A DNA stretch of 64,000 nucleotides from Photobacterium lipolyticum (GCF_003026475.1 NZ_PYMC01000008.1:62001-126000); one strand, 5' to 3'. Shown: positions 52,177 through 62,950, counted from the stretch's first letter. Made by a program: numbers and translations. Notes: a model not told the origin generated them from the sequence alone.

Positions 52177-53619
52177 ATGAGCAAAGAAATCAAAGCCCAG
52201 GTCGTGGTACTTGGTGCCGGTCCTGCCGGTTACTCCGCAGCATTCCGTTGTGCTGACTTGGGTCTGGAAACAGTACTCATCGAACGCTACAACACCCTAG
52301 GTGGTGTTTGCTTGAACGTGGGTTGTATCCCATCGAAAGCACTACTGCACGTAGCTAAAGTTATTGAAGAAGCCAAAGCGCTGGCCGACCACGGTATCGT
52401 TTTTGGCGAACCTCAAACTGATATTTCTAAGATCCGTTTGTGGAAAGAAAAAGTTGTAAATCAGTTGACTGGCGGTCTTGGCGGCATGGCTAAGATGCGT
52501 AAAGTGACGGTTGTTAATGGTTTTGGTAAATTTACCGGCCCTAACTCGATTGTTGTTACAAACAACAGCGGTGAAGGCGAAGAAACAACAACAGTGAACT
52601 TCGACAATGCGATTATTGCAGCGGGCTCCCGTCCGATTAAACTGCCATTTATCCCGCATGACGATCCACGTATCTGGGACTCGACCGATGCGCTGGAACT
52701 GAAAGAAGTGCCAGAGAAGCTGCTGGTCATGGGCGGCGGTATCATCGGCCTTGAAATGGGTACGGTTTACCACGCTCTGGGTTCTCAGATCGACGTTGTT
52801 GAAATGTTCGATCAGGTGATCCCTGCGGCAGATAAAGATATCGTCAAAGTTTACACCAAGCGAGTGAAGAACAAGTTCAACCTGATGCTGGAAACGAAAG
52901 TGACCGCGGTTGAAGCAAAAGAAGACGGTATCTACGTATCAATGGAAGGCAAGAAAGCACCTGCTGAGCCGACCCGTTATGATGCGGTACTGGTTGCAAT
53001 CGGCCGTGTTCCTAACGGTGCACTGCTTGATGCGGGCATTGCAGGCATTGATGTCGATGAGCGTGGTTTCATCAACGTTGATAAGCAGATGCGCACGAAC
53101 GTTTCTCACATTCACGCGATTGGTGACATTGTCGGCCAGCCGATGCTTGCTCACAAAGGTGTGCATGAAGGTCACGTTGCGGCTGAAGTGATCTCGGGTA
53201 AGAAGCACTATTTCGATCCTAAAGTGATCCCTTCAATCGCTTATACTGAGCCGGAAGTTGCCTGGGTAGGTAAGACCGAGAAAGAAGCGAAAGCTGAGGG
53301 TATCAACTACGAAGCCGCAACTTTCCCTTGGGCGGCATCGGGTCGTGCAATCGCATCTGACTGTGCTGACGGTATGACGAAGCTTATCTTCGACAAAGAC
53401 ACTAACCGCGTTATCGGTGGTGCTATTGTCGGTACCAATGCCGGTGAGCTGCTTGGTGAAATCGGCCTGGCGATCGAGATGGGTTGTGATGCAGAAGATA
53501 TTGCTCTGACGGTTCACGCTCACCCAACGCTTCACGAGTCAATCGGTATGGCGGCGGAGATCTACGAAGGTAGCATCACTGACTTACCGAATGCGAAAGC
53601 GAAGAAAAAGAAGAAGTAA
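52177..53619 (+). CDS. lpdA: Dihydrolipoyl dehydrogenase (E3)
   Basis: FAD flavoprotein that reoxidises dihydrolipoamide for PDH, OGDH and GCV complexes. FAD motif VVLGAGPAGYSAA, redox disulfide GGVCLNVGC (Cys45/Cys50), NAD motif MGGGIIGLEMG, and the His449-Glu454 dyad (HAHPTLHES). 480 aa (E. coli 474) with a KKKKK tail. Separate from aceF by 238 bp, as in other gammaproteobacteria. Confidence 0.98.
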   Translation: MSKEIKAQVVVLGAGPAGYSAAFRCADLGLETVLIERYNTLGGVCLNVGCIPSKALLHVAKVIEEAKALADHGIVFGEPQTDISKIRLWKEKVVNQLTGGLGGMAKMRKVTVVNGFGKFTGPNSIVVTNNSGEGEETTTVNFDNAIIAAGSRPIKLPFIPHDDPRIWDSTDALELKEVPEKLLVMGGGIIGLEMGTVYHALGSQIDVVEMFDQVIPAADKDIVKVYTKRVKNKFNLMLETKVTAVEAKEDGIYVSMEGKKAPAEPTRYDAVLVAIGRVPNGALLDAGIAGIDVDERGFINVDKQMRTNVSHIHAIGDIVGQPMLAHKGVHEGHVAAEVISGKKHYFDPKVIPSIAYTEPEVAWVGKTEKEAKAEGINYEAATFPWAASGRAIASDCADGMTKLIFDKDTNRVIGGAIVGTNAGELLGEIGLAIEMGCDAEDIALTVHAHPTLHESIGMAAEIYEGSITDLPNAKAKKKKK

Positions 53620-53634
53620 TTTTCTCGTATTCTG

Positions 53635-53663
53635 AAAAAGGAGCCATAAGGCTCCTTTTTTTT
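53635..53663. terminator. Bidirectional terminator lpdA / chemoreceptor
   Basis: AAAAAGGAGCC - ATAA - GGCTCCTTTTTTTT between convergent genes; usable on both strands. Confidence 0.95.
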
Positions 53664-53672
53664 GTCGGAAAA

Positions 53673-53705
53673 ACAGAGACGAGGGACGAGTTTCTAGAAA
53701 ACTCG
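53673..53705. repeat. Repeat 9, shared 26-bp unit after lpdA
   Basis: Begins ACAGAGACGAGGGACGAG and continues to CTAGA; 24 of 26 bases match the unit at 60957-60982 after acnB. CGAGTTT (53687-53693) and AAACTCG (53699-53705) form a small hairpin here. Confidence 0.8.
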
Positions 53706-53715
53706 CCCCTGCTTT

Positions 53716-55632
53716 TTAAAGCTTAAACGTCCCCACCATTTCATCCAGACGCTTAGACAGTTCGCGTAGAGACTGGCTTGAGTGAGCCAGTTCAGTCGCG
53801 GTATCTGCCGTGCGCTGGGTGGTTTCATTGATCTCTTCAATGTTGCGGTTAATATCGTTCACCACGGTCGATTGTTCTTCAGTTGCCGTTGCCACTTGGG
53901 TGTTCATATCTGAAATCAGCGTAATGCGATCGGCAATCGAGACCAGAGCCCCGGATGCCTCATCTGTCGCTGAAACCCCGTCAGAGGTCAGCTGGCGGCT
54001 CTGCTGCATCGCCGTTACCGCATTGCTCGCTTCTTCCTGAAGGCGGTTGATCATGGCTTGAATTTCATCGGTAGAATCTGCCGTGCGGCTGGCCAGGCTG
54101 CGAACTTCATCGGCAACCACGGCAAAACCACGTCCCTGCTCGCCGGCGCGTGCGGCTTCAATCGCAGCATTAAGCGCAAGCAGGTTGGTTTGATCTGAAA
54201 TGCCACGGATCACATCTAAGATACTGCCGATAGCCTGGGTGTTGTTCGCCAGGGAGCCAATGACTTCGCTGACCTGCTCGACGTCGCCCGATAATTGATT
54301 AATGGTGTTTCGGGCCTGAGTCACGATGGCCTGGCCATTGTTGGTTTCTTCTTCAGCACCATGAGCGGCCTCGGCGGCTTGGGCCGCATTACCGGCTATT
54401 TCGTTAACGGTCGCCCCCATCTCATTAATGGCTGTAACAACCTGAATGGTGCGGTCGCGCTGGCTGTGGCTATTATCAAGCGTCATTTGTGATTGAGTCG
54501 CAACCGACTCGGCGGCATCCCGCAGGGCATTACCCGTTTCAGCGACTTCCTTGACCGAGTAATGGATTTTGCCAATGAAGCCGTTAAAGCCTTCTGCGAG
54601 CTGAGCAATTTCATCTTTACCATGAATCTCAATGCGGTGACGCAAATCACCTTCGCCTTCACCCAGATCTTTGAACACAGAGGCTAAGCGTTCGATTGGA
54701 CGGGTAATATTACTGGCCAGCCAGATAGCGAGCAGAACAAAAATTACCGCGATAGCAGCCGTCCACATCATGATCTGGTTTCGGGCCTGGTTAAGGCCGG
54801 CAAAGGCTTCTTCTTTGGGCAGCTCAGCAACGACATACCAACCCATTGAGGGGATATAGCTGGTCGCCAGCAAGATCTCTCGTCCGCCAGCCTGAGATTC
54901 TGCAAAGTTAAAGCTGTCTTTGTTTAGCAGCTGGCGGGCAATATCCGAACCGTAGAGTTGGTTCAGGTTTGCCTTACCCATTTTTCCGCTGTCTTTATGC
55001 AGGCGGATCATGCCTTCGGCATCAGTCAGATAGACAAAACCGCTTTGTTCCAGTTGAAACTGATTAATGAACGTGACCATTTCATTTAATGATTTAGACA
55101 AGCCTGACATGCCTTGGCCATTAAGCTGCTGGAAGTTCACAAAGAGTTTTACGTCACCGTTGGCTTCACGAAAGACATTTAGCATCTTGGCATCACCACT
55201 GTTCTTGTAATCAAAGAACCAACCATCCTGTTGCTGATTCAGCTGGCGCAGAAATCCATCCTGGTTCCAGTAATGATTACTGCTCCGATCAGCAACAGAG
55301 GAGTCGACTAAGTTATATTGAATTCTGATATCATTCAGAATCTGAACTAGTTGCGCTTCTTGTTGAGGTGAACGGGCACCATTATAGAACTCGATAATAA
55401 AGCGGTTAGTGGCCAATTGCTCCGCAGCAGATTGTATAACCGCTATTTCTTTGTCGATAGTTTCTCTTATCTGGATCAAAGTGGCTGGAAGTTCCGATTC
55501 TAATAATCGTTCTTCGACCACATTACGGGCTTGGTTCTGGCTGATAAATCCTACCAGGGCCGTCGAAGCCAGCACGGCAAGAACTATCGCGAAGATCAGC
55601 TTTTGTTTTATGGTTAGTTGGTTGAACGTCAT
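53716..55632 (-). CDS. Methyl-accepting chemotaxis protein
   Basis: Chemoreceptor, 638 aa. Transmembrane helix 1 about 11-30, large periplasmic sensor of the Cache type (about 35-280; [20 protein letters not shown] and [18 protein letters not shown]), transmembrane helix 2 about 285-305, HAMP (about 306-360), and a signalling domain with the hairpin tip [20 protein letters not shown]. Ligand unknown. No C-terminal NWETF-type CheR tether; ends DEMVGTFKL. Stand-alone gene divergent from the patatin gene. Confidence 0.93.
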   Translation of the reverse strand: MTFNQLTIKQKLIFAIVLAVLASTALVGFISQNQARNVVEERLLESELPATLIQIRETIDKEIAVIQSAAEQLATNRFIIEFYNGARSPQQEAQLVQILNDIRIQYNLVDSSVADRSSNHYWNQDGFLRQLNQQQDGWFFDYKNSGDAKMLNVFREANGDVKLFVNFQQLNGQGMSGLSKSLNEMVTFINQFQLEQSGFVYLTDAEGMIRLHKDSGKMGKANLNQLYGSDIARQLLNKDSFNFAESQAGGREILLATSYIPSMGWYVVAELPKEEAFAGLNQARNQIMMWTAAIAVIFVLLAIWLASNITRPIERLASVFKDLGEGEGDLRHRIEIHGKDEIAQLAEGFNGFIGKIHYSVKEVAETGNALRDAAESVATQSQMTLDNSHSQRDRTIQVVTAINEMGATVNEIAGNAAQAAEAAHGAEEETNNGQAIVTQARNTINQLSGDVEQVSEVIGSLANNTQAIGSILDVIRGISDQTNLLALNAAIEAARAGEQGRGFAVVADEVRSLASRTADSTDEIQAMINRLQEEASNAVTAMQQSRQLTSDGVSATDEASGALVSIADRITLISDMNTQVATATEEQSTVVNDINRNIEEINETTQRTADTATELAHSSQSLRELSKRLDEMVGTFKL

Positions 55633-55809
55633 AATGATTAGTTACTTGTCTGTTGTAATATTAATAAGTAGCAATTCGCATCAGGGCGATTTGAACAGCG
55701 AAAGAAGTATTTGAAAATGTTCCAATCTTAATATTGTTATCATTAAGTAACCAATTGATATTACTTAATGTGATTGGTGTAAGTATTCAGCTCATGGATT
55801 TTAAAGAGA

Positions 55810-58116
55810 ATGATATTTGTGAAGCCATCCCTGAAAAATCGGCGCTACGATGTATATCGGCCTAGTTGTTACATTACTTTAGTGGTTATTGTCACTTTTT
55901 GTGCATTGTTATCATTCCAGTCGTTAGCCGCAGATAGACCTAAAATAGGCGTGGCGCTTGGCGGTGGCGGCTCGAAAGGAGCTGCCCATATCGGGGTATT
56001 GAAAGCATTGGAAGAGATGCATATCCCGGTGGATTTTATTGCCGGAACCAGCATGGGCGCTTATGTCGGAGGTTTGTATGCCGCCGGGATGAGTGCTGAT
56101 GAAATTGAGGCATTTATTGAAACCGTGGACTGGAGCTCTGGCTATCAGGATCGCGTGGTGCGCAGTGACCGGCGGGTAAGGGAAAAGCAGCAGGAAGATC
56201 GTTTTCAAATTAAGACGGATATCGGCTTTGAGTTTTGGGAACTGAAAGTGCCCAAAGGCTTTGTTCAAGGACAAAAAATGGGCGAGATTTTGCGCTCGAC
56301 CTCTGGGGGACTACCCAAGTTTGAGAGCTTTGACCAGCTGGCGATCCCGTTCCGGGCGGTAGCCAGTGATATTGAGTCTTTGCAACCGGTGATACTGGCC
56401 AAGGGGGATTTAGCAGAGGCAATGCAAGCCAGCATGTCTATTCCCGGCGTTTTACCGCCGATGGAGTTAGACGACATGTTACTGGTCGATGGCGGTATTA
56501 CCAATAACTTACCAATCTCGGTGGTAAAAGAAATGGGGGCTGACATTATTATTGCGGTTGATATTAGTAATGATTTTAAACGTCGTGATGAGTTGAATAA
56601 TTACTTTGCCGTGATGGATCAGCTGACTGATTTTATGGTTCGCAATAATGCAATGCAACAAATCGCATTGCTGGGTGAGCGAGATGTCTTGATCCGACCT
56701 GATACCCAGGGTATTAAAACCATCGATTTTCAGCGTATGCCAGAAGCCTATGAGAGCGGCTATAAGACGACGATGGCAATGAAAGATCAGTTGGCTCATC
56801 TTGGTAGTTCGGTAACCTATCAAACCTACATCGAGAGCAAACAGCACCGCCGCCGCCAGTTGGAACATTTTGAGCAACTGCAGGTTGATGAAATTCGCCT
56901 TGCCAACCATAGCCAATATTCAGATGAGGCGCTGCTTAAGCGCCTGGAACTCGAATCAGGAGCAACTATCAGCTCGGAAGAGCTGGCTGGCAGCGTCCGT
57001 AATCTTTATGCGTTGGATCGTTTCGAGCGGATTGATTACAGCATTGAAAAAGAGCACGGTAAAAATGTCGTGGTACTTGATGTGCAGGAAAAAAGCTGGG
57101 GGCCTAACTTTGTTGATTTACGCTTTGCCCTCGAAGACGACTTTAAAAACACCACGGATTATTCCCTTGGTGTGGCGTTTAATGTCACTGGCTTAAGTGA
57201 GGCCGGGGCCGAGTGGCGAACCGAGCTGGAATTCGGAACGGATAAAAGGGTGGCAACGGAGATGTATCTGCCCTTTATCAGCGATCAGAAATGGTTTGGT
57301 TTGCTCGGTGCCGAGTATGAGATCAGCCATAAAAACCTGGCGTCAAATGAGGATGAGCCGTTGTTGCCTGATATTGATAATTTTATATCCGCGGAATATA
57401 CCAATACAACGCTGGATGCGTCATTAGGCTGGCAGCCAGAATTGTGGCAGGAGGTACGCTTAGGCTACCGCTATATTGTAGGCGGTGTCGTTTTTCCGGG
57501 TTTTTTGGATGAGATACTGGGAACCCTGTCGCGTAACAGCCGGGTGGGGTACATCAACTATAATCTCGATACGCTGGATGACTATAGTCTGCCTAGTCAT
57601 GGTAATTTACTGAAAGTAGAATTTGCCGTTTCAGATGATAAAATTGACTATTATGGCGAGTCAATCAGTGATATTGCCTTCCATGTCGATGTGGCATGGA
57701 AAGGGGCTTATACCTATCAGCGCCATACTATCATGGGAAAAGCGGAGTATGGTCGGGTCAAATCGGATGAAGATCTTCAGCTGGAACCGGCAGAGCTGGG
57801 GGGATTCTTGCACCTTTCTGGCATTCCGAAAAACAGTCTTTCTGGTAATAACAAAATATTTTCTGCCGCGATCTACCGCTATCGTCTGATGGATAATGAC
57901 TTTGGCCTGTTTAAATCGCCGGTCTATATTGGCGGCTCGCTCGAATGGGGCGGGGTGTTCAATGATAATTCGTTGCCTTTTTATGAGGTGCCAAAATACT
58001 GGGCGGGTAGTATTTTTAGCGGCATTAAAACCCCTGCAGGGCCGTTAATTCTGGCCTATGGCCGAACCGAACAAAATTTCAGTTCTTTCTATCTGTTTTT
58101 TGGCGGAGCATTCTGA
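55810..58116 (+). CDS. Patatin-like phospholipase with outer-membrane barrel (PlpD-like, type Vd)
   Basis: 768 aa. N-terminal signal segment (hydrophobic about 20-40), patatin domain (about 44-310) with oxyanion loop GGGGSKG (51-57), nucleophile elbow GTSMG (Ser81) and DGG (Asp227) dyad; a POTRA-like segment (about 350-425); and a C-terminal BamA/Omp85-type beta-barrel (about 440-768) ending in aromatic FYLFFGGAF. This layout is that of type Vd autotransporters such as P. aeruginosa PlpD, where a lipase is secreted on its own barrel; an uncleaved surface or periplasmic patatin is also possible. Confidence 0.9.
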   Translation: MIFVKPSLKNRRYDVYRPSCYITLVVIVTFCALLSFQSLAADRPKIGVALGGGGSKGAAHIGVLKALEEMHIPVDFIAGTSMGAYVGGLYAAGMSADEIEAFIETVDWSSGYQDRVVRSDRRVREKQQEDRFQIKTDIGFEFWELKVPKGFVQGQKMGEILRSTSGGLPKFESFDQLAIPFRAVASDIESLQPVILAKGDLAEAMQASMSIPGVLPPMELDDMLLVDGGITNNLPISVVKEMGADIIIAVDISNDFKRRDELNNYFAVMDQLTDFMVRNNAMQQIALLGERDVLIRPDTQGIKTIDFQRMPEAYESGYKTTMAMKDQLAHLGSSVTYQTYIESKQHRRRQLEHFEQLQVDEIRLANHSQYSDEALLKRLELESGATISSEELAGSVRNLYALDRFERIDYSIEKEHGKNVVVLDVQEKSWGPNFVDLRFALEDDFKNTTDYSLGVAFNVTGLSEAGAEWRTELEFGTDKRVATEMYLPFISDQKWFGLLGAEYEISHKNLASNEDEPLLPDIDNFISAEYTNTTLDASLGWQPELWQEVRLGYRYIVGGVVFPGFLDEILGTLSRNSRVGYINYNLDTLDDYSLPSHGNLLKVEFAVSDDKIDYYGESISDIAFHVDVAWKGAYTYQRHTIMGKAEYGRVKSDEDLQLEPAELGGFLHLSGIPKNSLSGNNKIFSAAIYRYRLMDNDFGLFKSPVYIGGSLEWGGVFNDNSLPFYEVPKYWAGSIFSGIKTPAGPLILAYGRTEQNFSSFYLFFGGAF

Positions 58117-58353
58117 ACATCGGAGTTGTGGCGGCTAATTAGCTGAAAATATGAATAATGTGAATGTTGTAAAAAGAGAGTGGATTTTAATTTTAAGTTA
58201 AAACTGGTAAGGTGGGCGAACGGTTTTGATTTCTTCTGCACGCATTTGGATCTGAGTTTGAGAAACAATACAGCGCGCATGATGAGAGGAGATCAATCAC
58301 TTCCAAGGATGTTTGACCAATTAAGGTTAAACCGTAAATAAGAGGAATATGTC

Positions 58354-60951
58354 GTGCTTGAAGCCTACCGTAAACACGTCGAAGAGCGTGCAGCAGAAGG
58401 GATTGTCCCTCAGCCATTACATGCTGAGCAGGTTGCCGCTCTGGTCGAGTTGTTAAAAAATCCGCCAGCGGGTGAAGAATCTGCACTGCTTGATCTGCTG
58501 GAAAATCGTATTCCCCCGGGCGTAGATGAAGCTGCTTATGTTAAAGCGGGCTTCTTAGCCGCCATCACTCAAGGCGAAGCGGTCTCTCCTATTGTTAGCA
58601 AAGAAAAAGCCGCAGCGCTTCTTGGCACCATGCAGGGTGGTTATAACATTGAACCACTTATCTCTCTGCTTGATGATGCCGAGCTTGCTCCTATTGCTGT
58701 TAAGGCGCTTTCTCACACCCTGCTGATGTTTGATTCTTTCTATGATGTCGAAGAGAAAGCCAAAGCGGGTAATGACTTCGCTAAGCAAGTTATTCAGTCA
58801 TGGGCTAATGCTGAGTGGTTCCTGTCTAAGCCGGAACTGGCAGAAAAAATCACGCTGACAGTCTTCAAAGTGACGGGCGAAACCAATACCGATGATCTCT
58901 CACCCGCACCGGATGCCTGGTCTCGTCCGGATATCCCACTTCATGCCTTAGCCATGCTAAAAAATGCCCGTGAAGGAATTGAACCGGATCAACACGGCTC
59001 AATTGGGCCAATTAAACAAATTGAAGCTTTGCAGGAAAAAGGCCACCAGTTAGTTTACGTGGGTGACGTTGTGGGTACCGGCTCATCGCGTAAATCGGCG
59101 ACTAACTCCGTGCTTTGGTTTATGGGCGATGACATTCCATATGTACCGAACAAGCGCGCCGGTGGTTATGTGCTGGGCGGCAAGATTGCCCCCATCTTCT
59201 TTAATACCATGGAAGATGCGGGCGCATTGCCTATCGAAGTCGATGTCACCGCACTGAATATGGGTGACGTGATTGATGTTTATCCATTTAAAGGTGAAGT
59301 TCGCCATCACGGCAGCGATGAAGTGGTTTCGACGTTTGGGCTGAAAACCGATGTACTGATTGATGAAGTCCGTGCTGGTGGCCGTATTCCGCTGATCATC
59401 GGGCGTGGGTTGACAGATCGTGCACGCCAGTCACTTTCTCTTCCTGCTTCTGATGTGTTCCGCCGTCCTGGCGAGGTAGCAGATACCGGCAAAGGTTATA
59501 GTTTAGCGCAGAAAATGGTGGGTAAAGCCTGCGGTGTTGAAGGCGTTCGTCCGGGCACCTACTGTGAGCCTAAGATGACAACGGTTGGTTCGCAAGATAC
59601 CACCGGGCCAATGACCCGCGATGAACTGAAAGACTTGGCGTGTCTCGGTTTCTCTGCCGAACTAACCATGCAGTCATTCTGCCATACCTCGGCTTATCCC
59701 AAACCCATTGATGTAAAGACCCACCATACGTTACCTGATTTCATCATGAACCGTGGCGGCGTATCACTTCGTCCGGGGGACGGTGTTATCCACTCCTGGC
59801 TAAACCGTATGCTACTGCCTGATACCGTCGGTACCGGTGGTGACTCGCATACCCGTTTCCCGTTAGGTATTTCATTCCCTGCCGGTTCTGGTCTGGTGGC
59901 ATTTGCTGCAGCAACCGGTGTGATGCCGCTTGATATGCCTGAATCGATCTTGGTTCGCTTTAAAGGTGAAATGCAAGAAGGTATTACCCTGCGTGATTTA
60001 GTGCATTCCATTCCTTATTACGCGATTCAGCAAGGGCTGTTGACCGTAGAGAAAGCGGGTAAGATCAATGAATTTTCTGGTCGGGTACTGGAAATTGAAG
60101 GTGTCGAACACCTGACGGTTGAACAGGCCTTTGAGCTGTCTGATGCATCCGCTGAGCGTAGTGCGGCAGGTTGTACCGTGAAGCTCTCCGAAGAATCTAT
60201 TACGGAATACCTAAACTCTAACATCGTGATGTTGAAGTGGATGATCGCTGAAGGTTACGGCGATCGTCGTACCATCGAGCGTCGCGTTACGGCGATGGAA
60301 GAGTGGTTGGCTAATCCTGAGCTAATGGAAGCTGACAAAGACGCGGAATATGCACACGTTATCGACATTGATTTGGCTGAGATCAAAGAGCCGATTCTTT
60401 GTGCGCCAAACGATCCGGATGATGCGCGTCTGCTGTCTGATGTTCAGGGAACACAGATTGATGAAGTGTTCATCGGCTCCTGCATGACCAACATCGGCCA
60501 CTTCCGTGCCGCAGGTAAACTGCTTGAGAAATTCGGCGGCCAGTTAGAAACCCGCCTATGGGTGGCTCCGCCAACCAAGATGGATAGAGATCAGCTCACC
60601 GAAGAAGGTTACTACGGTATCTTTGGCCGCGCCGGGGTGCGCATTGAAACCCCGGGTTGTTCGTTATGCATGGGTAATCAGGCGCGTGTTGCCGATAACG
60701 CGACCGTGATGTCGACATCAACGCGCAACTTCCCGAACCGGTTGGGTACGGGGGCCAATGTGTATCTTTCTTCTGCTGAACTGGCAGCTGTGGGGGCGAT
60801 CCTTGGCCGTATTCCAACGATGGAAGAGTACCTGGAGTATGCGAAGCAGATTGATGCAACAGCCGCTGATACCTACCGTTACTTGAATTTCCATCGTATG
60901 GAAAGCTACACCAAGAAAGCGGATGATGTGATTATCCAGACGGCAGTGTAG
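58354..60951 (+). CDS. acnB: Aconitate hydratase B
   Basis: TCA-cycle [4Fe-4S] aconitase of the B type: N-terminal HEAT-like domain ([16 protein letters not shown]), swivel domain placed before the catalytic domains, and cluster-binding cysteines in the [11 protein letters not shown] and GCSLCMGNQ motifs. 865 aa (same as E. coli). GTG start at 58354 with an AGAGGAA SD. AcnB apoprotein also binds mRNA in E. coli. The 237 bp upstream show no gene. Confidence 0.97.
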   Translation: MLEAYRKHVEERAAEGIVPQPLHAEQVAALVELLKNPPAGEESALLDLLENRIPPGVDEAAYVKAGFLAAITQGEAVSPIVSKEKAAALLGTMQGGYNIEPLISLLDDAELAPIAVKALSHTLLMFDSFYDVEEKAKAGNDFAKQVIQSWANAEWFLSKPELAEKITLTVFKVTGETNTDDLSPAPDAWSRPDIPLHALAMLKNAREGIEPDQHGSIGPIKQIEALQEKGHQLVYVGDVVGTGSSRKSATNSVLWFMGDDIPYVPNKRAGGYVLGGKIAPIFFNTMEDAGALPIEVDVTALNMGDVIDVYPFKGEVRHHGSDEVVSTFGLKTDVLIDEVRAGGRIPLIIGRGLTDRARQSLSLPASDVFRRPGEVADTGKGYSLAQKMVGKACGVEGVRPGTYCEPKMTTVGSQDTTGPMTRDELKDLACLGFSAELTMQSFCHTSAYPKPIDVKTHHTLPDFIMNRGGVSLRPGDGVIHSWLNRMLLPDTVGTGGDSHTRFPLGISFPAGSGLVAFAAATGVMPLDMPESILVRFKGEMQEGITLRDLVHSIPYYAIQQGLLTVEKAGKINEFSGRVLEIEGVEHLTVEQAFELSDASAERSAAGCTVKLSEESITEYLNSNIVMLKWMIAEGYGDRRTIERRVTAMEEWLANPELMEADKDAEYAHVIDIDLAEIKEPILCAPNDPDDARLLSDVQGTQIDEVFIGSCMTNIGHFRAAGKLLEKFGGQLETRLWVAPPTKMDRDQLTEEGYYGIFGRAGVRIETPGCSLCMGNQARVADNATVMSTSTRNFPNRLGTGANVYLSSAELAAVGAILGRIPTMEEYLEYAKQIDATAADTYRYLNFHRMESYTKKADDVIIQTAV

Positions 60952-60956
60952 AGGTA

Positions 60957-60982
60957 ACAGAGGCGAGGGACGAGTTGCTAGA
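60957..60982. repeat. Repeat 10a, shared 26-bp unit after acnB
   Basis: Copy of the unit after lpdA (53673-53698), with two substitutions in 26 bases. Starts six bases after the acnB stop codon and precedes its terminator. Confidence 0.78.
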
Positions 60983-61040
60983 TCCGAGACATTACTTGTT
61001 TCGTAATCATATTGGTCCGTTCCGAGGCCATTTAATAAGA

Positions 61041-61069
61041 AAGAGCAAGCGATGAGCTTGCTCTTTTTC
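61041..61069. terminator. Bidirectional terminator acnB / glycerate kinase
   Basis: AAGAGCAAGC - GATGA - GCTTGCTCTT followed by TTT; A-rich on the other side. Confidence 0.9.
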
Positions 61070-61093
61070 TTGATGTGGTGGCTTACCCTTTTT

Positions 61094-61128
61094 TCTCGAA
61101 TCTCGAATCTCGAATCTCGAATCTCGAA
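61094..61128. repeat. Heptamer array 10b (TCTCGAA)
   Basis: Five perfect TCTCGAA units in tandem, with no divergence between copies, ending ten bases before the glycerate kinase stop. Confidence 0.95.
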
Positions 61129-61137
61129 ACCGAATGG

Positions 61138-62292
61138 TTACTTTTTTCCTATCACAAACATGGCTGCGACATTACGCGCTGTCATCTGGACATTGAAAGC
61201 GGCCTCGTTCAGAGCATCACTCAGTGCCATGGCACGAGGAGCGACACTGAAGACGGCATCAATACCGTGGTCATACACCACATTACAGTCATGCGATAAA
61301 CAGCCTGCAATAGCGATCACCGGAAGGTGAAATCTTTTCGCGGTACGAGCAACACCGATCGGCGTCTTACCGTGAATGGTCTGGCTGTCAATGCGGCCTT
61401 CACCAGTGATCACCAGATCGGCATCAGAGACAATTTCACTTAAATTCACGGCATCCATCACGATATCGATACCGGGGCGCAGACTGGCATTCAGCAGGCC
61501 AAGCAGTGCGGCACCTAAGCCTCCGGCGGCTCCTGCCCCTGCCATCTCTTTCACATCTCGCCCGAGTCGCGTTTTGATGATCTGTGCGTAGCGAGCCAGA
61601 TTGGCGTCAAGTTGCTCTACCATTTCAGGTGTCGCACCTTTTTGCGGGCCAAAGACATGTGAGGCACCTTTGGGACCACAAAGCGGGTTATCGACATCGC
61701 AAGCCACTTCGAGTTTTACGTCTGCCAGACGAGGATCTAAGCCGGACATGTCAAGGGTTGCCAGGCGAGCCAGTGCGCCACCACCGTAGCCAATTTCCTT
61801 GCCGTCAGCATCGAGCATTTTGATCCCGAGAGCCTGCGCCATACCGATACCACCGTCATTCGTCGCACTGCCACCGATCCCGACAATAATATGCTCGACC
61901 CTTTTATCCAGTGCCGCTTTGATCAGTTCGCCAGTACCAAAGGTGGTGGTTTGTAAAGGGTTTCGCTGTTCCGTTGGCACAAGATGCAGGCCGGATGCGG
62001 CAGCCATCTCGATGATTGCGGTTTTGCCGTCACCCATCAGGCCGTAGAAACCTTGCACCTGCTCGCCGAGCGGCCCCGTGACGGGGTGCTCAACAATCGA
62101 ACCATTGGTAGCATCAACCAGAGACTGAACCGTGCCTTCGCCGCCGTCGGCCATCGGTAATTTATGGTATTCGGCATCGGGCAGTACTTGACGGAAGCCC
62201 GCTTCAATCGCCGTCGCGACTTCCATCGCCGTCGCGACTTCCATCGCCGTAAGGCTTTCTTTATACGAATCAGGTGCAATAACAATTTTCAT
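61138..62292 (-). CDS. Glycerate kinase (type I, GarK/GlxK-like)
   Basis: Phosphorylates D-glycerate. N-terminal MKIVIAPDSYKESLTA, ADGGEGT, GIGGSATNDGGIGMAQALG and the C-terminal VITGEGRIDSQTIHGKTPIGVA are the family motifs. 384 aa. Residues 17-29 read MEVATAMEVATAI: six residues are duplicated by an 18-bp tandem repeat (62209-62244), in the first helix after the substrate loop. Not in an obvious glycerate operon; garK and glxK cannot be told apart from sequence alone. Confidence 0.92.
   Translation of the reverse strand: MKIVIAPDSYKESLTAMEVATAMEVATAIEAGFRQVLPDAEYHKLPMADGGEGTVQSLVDATNGSIVEHPVTGPLGEQVQGFYGLMGDGKTAIIEMAAASGLHLVPTEQRNPLQTTTFGTGELIKAALDKRVEHIIVGIGGSATNDGGIGMAQALGIKMLDADGKEIGYGGGALARLATLDMSGLDPRLADVKLEVACDVDNPLCGPKGASHVFGPQKGATPEMVEQLDANLARYAQIIKTRLGRDVKEMAGAGAAGGLGAALLGLLNASLRPGIDIVMDAVNLSEIVSDADLVITGEGRIDSQTIHGKTPIGVARTAKRFHLPVIAIAGCLSHDCNVVYDHGIDAVFSVAPRAMALSDALNEAAFNVQMTARNVAAMFVIGKK
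62209..62250 (-). repeat. 18-bp in-frame tandem duplication in glycerate kinase
   Basis: CGCCGTCGCGACTTCCAT occurs twice back to back (62209-62226, 62227-62244), plus a 6-bp partial copy. Copies are identical, suggesting a recent slippage event. It keeps the reading frame. Confidence 0.95.
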
Positions 62293-62437
62293 CGTGATAA
62301 GTCACTTGGGTATATGATCTGCATGGCATGCTCAACAAATTATCGTGCAATGGCCGCATTCAGTTGCAATCTGGGCTCAGATCCTGAAAATGTGCGAACT
62401 TCAACACACCTTACATTACCAGATTTTGAGGATAGCT

Positions 62438-62806
62438 ATGGACTACGAATTTAAGAAAAATACCCTGGACGGTAGCTATCATGTGATTTTTTCGATGGGC
62501 CATGAAGCGCTGGGGCGCTGGTTACTGGAAGAAGTCGGTAAAGACTTTAATAAGATGGATATGATTGAGGCCCAGATTGGTGCGCTAAAAAACAGCACCA
62601 AAGAATGGCGTATGCTGGGTGAAGACCTCTCACTGGTACTGCAGGATAACGAGGCTTTAGTACAGGCTAACTGCATGTTTTCAGAAGATGATGATGAGTT
62701 TGAAGAAGACATGCATTTTTATGACGAAGAGAGTATGTCGTTGTGTGGTTTTGAAGATCTTGAGCAGGTTTTGCATGCCTGGCGTGCATTCGTGACTCGC
62801 TTTTAA
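62438..62806 (+). CDS. yacL: YacL family protein (UPF0231)
   Basis: 122-aa acidic protein of unknown function, similar to E. coli YacL from MDYEF to the C-terminus; [28 protein letters not shown] is the conserved block. In E. coli it lies beside acnB, and it does here too, one gene away. Start ATG 62438 with a GAGGA SD; the frame is open further up but without support. Confidence 0.9.
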   Translation: MDYEFKKNTLDGSYHVIFSMGHEALGRWLLEEVGKDFNKMDMIEAQIGALKNSTKEWRMLGEDLSLVLQDNEALVQANCMFSEDDDEFEEDMHFYDEESMSLCGFEDLEQVLHAWRAFVTRF

Positions 62807-62847
62807 GAGGTTTCGTTAATTCTCTTCTTTTTTGCATCCTTTCAGTG

Positions 62848-62879
62848 AAAAGGCCGCACCATATCGGTGCGGCCTTTTT
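62848..62879 (+). terminator. Intrinsic terminator of yacL
   Basis: AAAAGGCCGCACC - ATATC - GGTGCGGCCTTTTT. Confidence 0.95.
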
Positions 62880-62932
62880 CGTTTATTCTTCTGTGTTTTT
62901 TTAAGTTGTTGAATTTAATTGTTTTTAAAACT

Positions 62933-62948
62933 TGGCATAAAGCTTGTT
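62933..62948 (+). promoter_or_regulatory. Sigma54 promoter of glnK-amtB
   Basis: TGGCAT-AAAGC-TTGTT fits TGGCAC-N5-TTGCW, except T for C in the -12 element. It starts 63 bp before glnK, the expected place for an NtrC-activated promoter under nitrogen limitation. I could not identify clear NtrC sites upstream. Confidence 0.65.
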
Positions 62949-62950
62949 AA

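Noticed and set aside
53716..58116. Chemoreceptor plus patatin pair as an accessory island
   Set aside because: No mobility genes, tRNA or attachment repeats nearby, and base composition looks like the flanks; more likely lineage-specific core genes.
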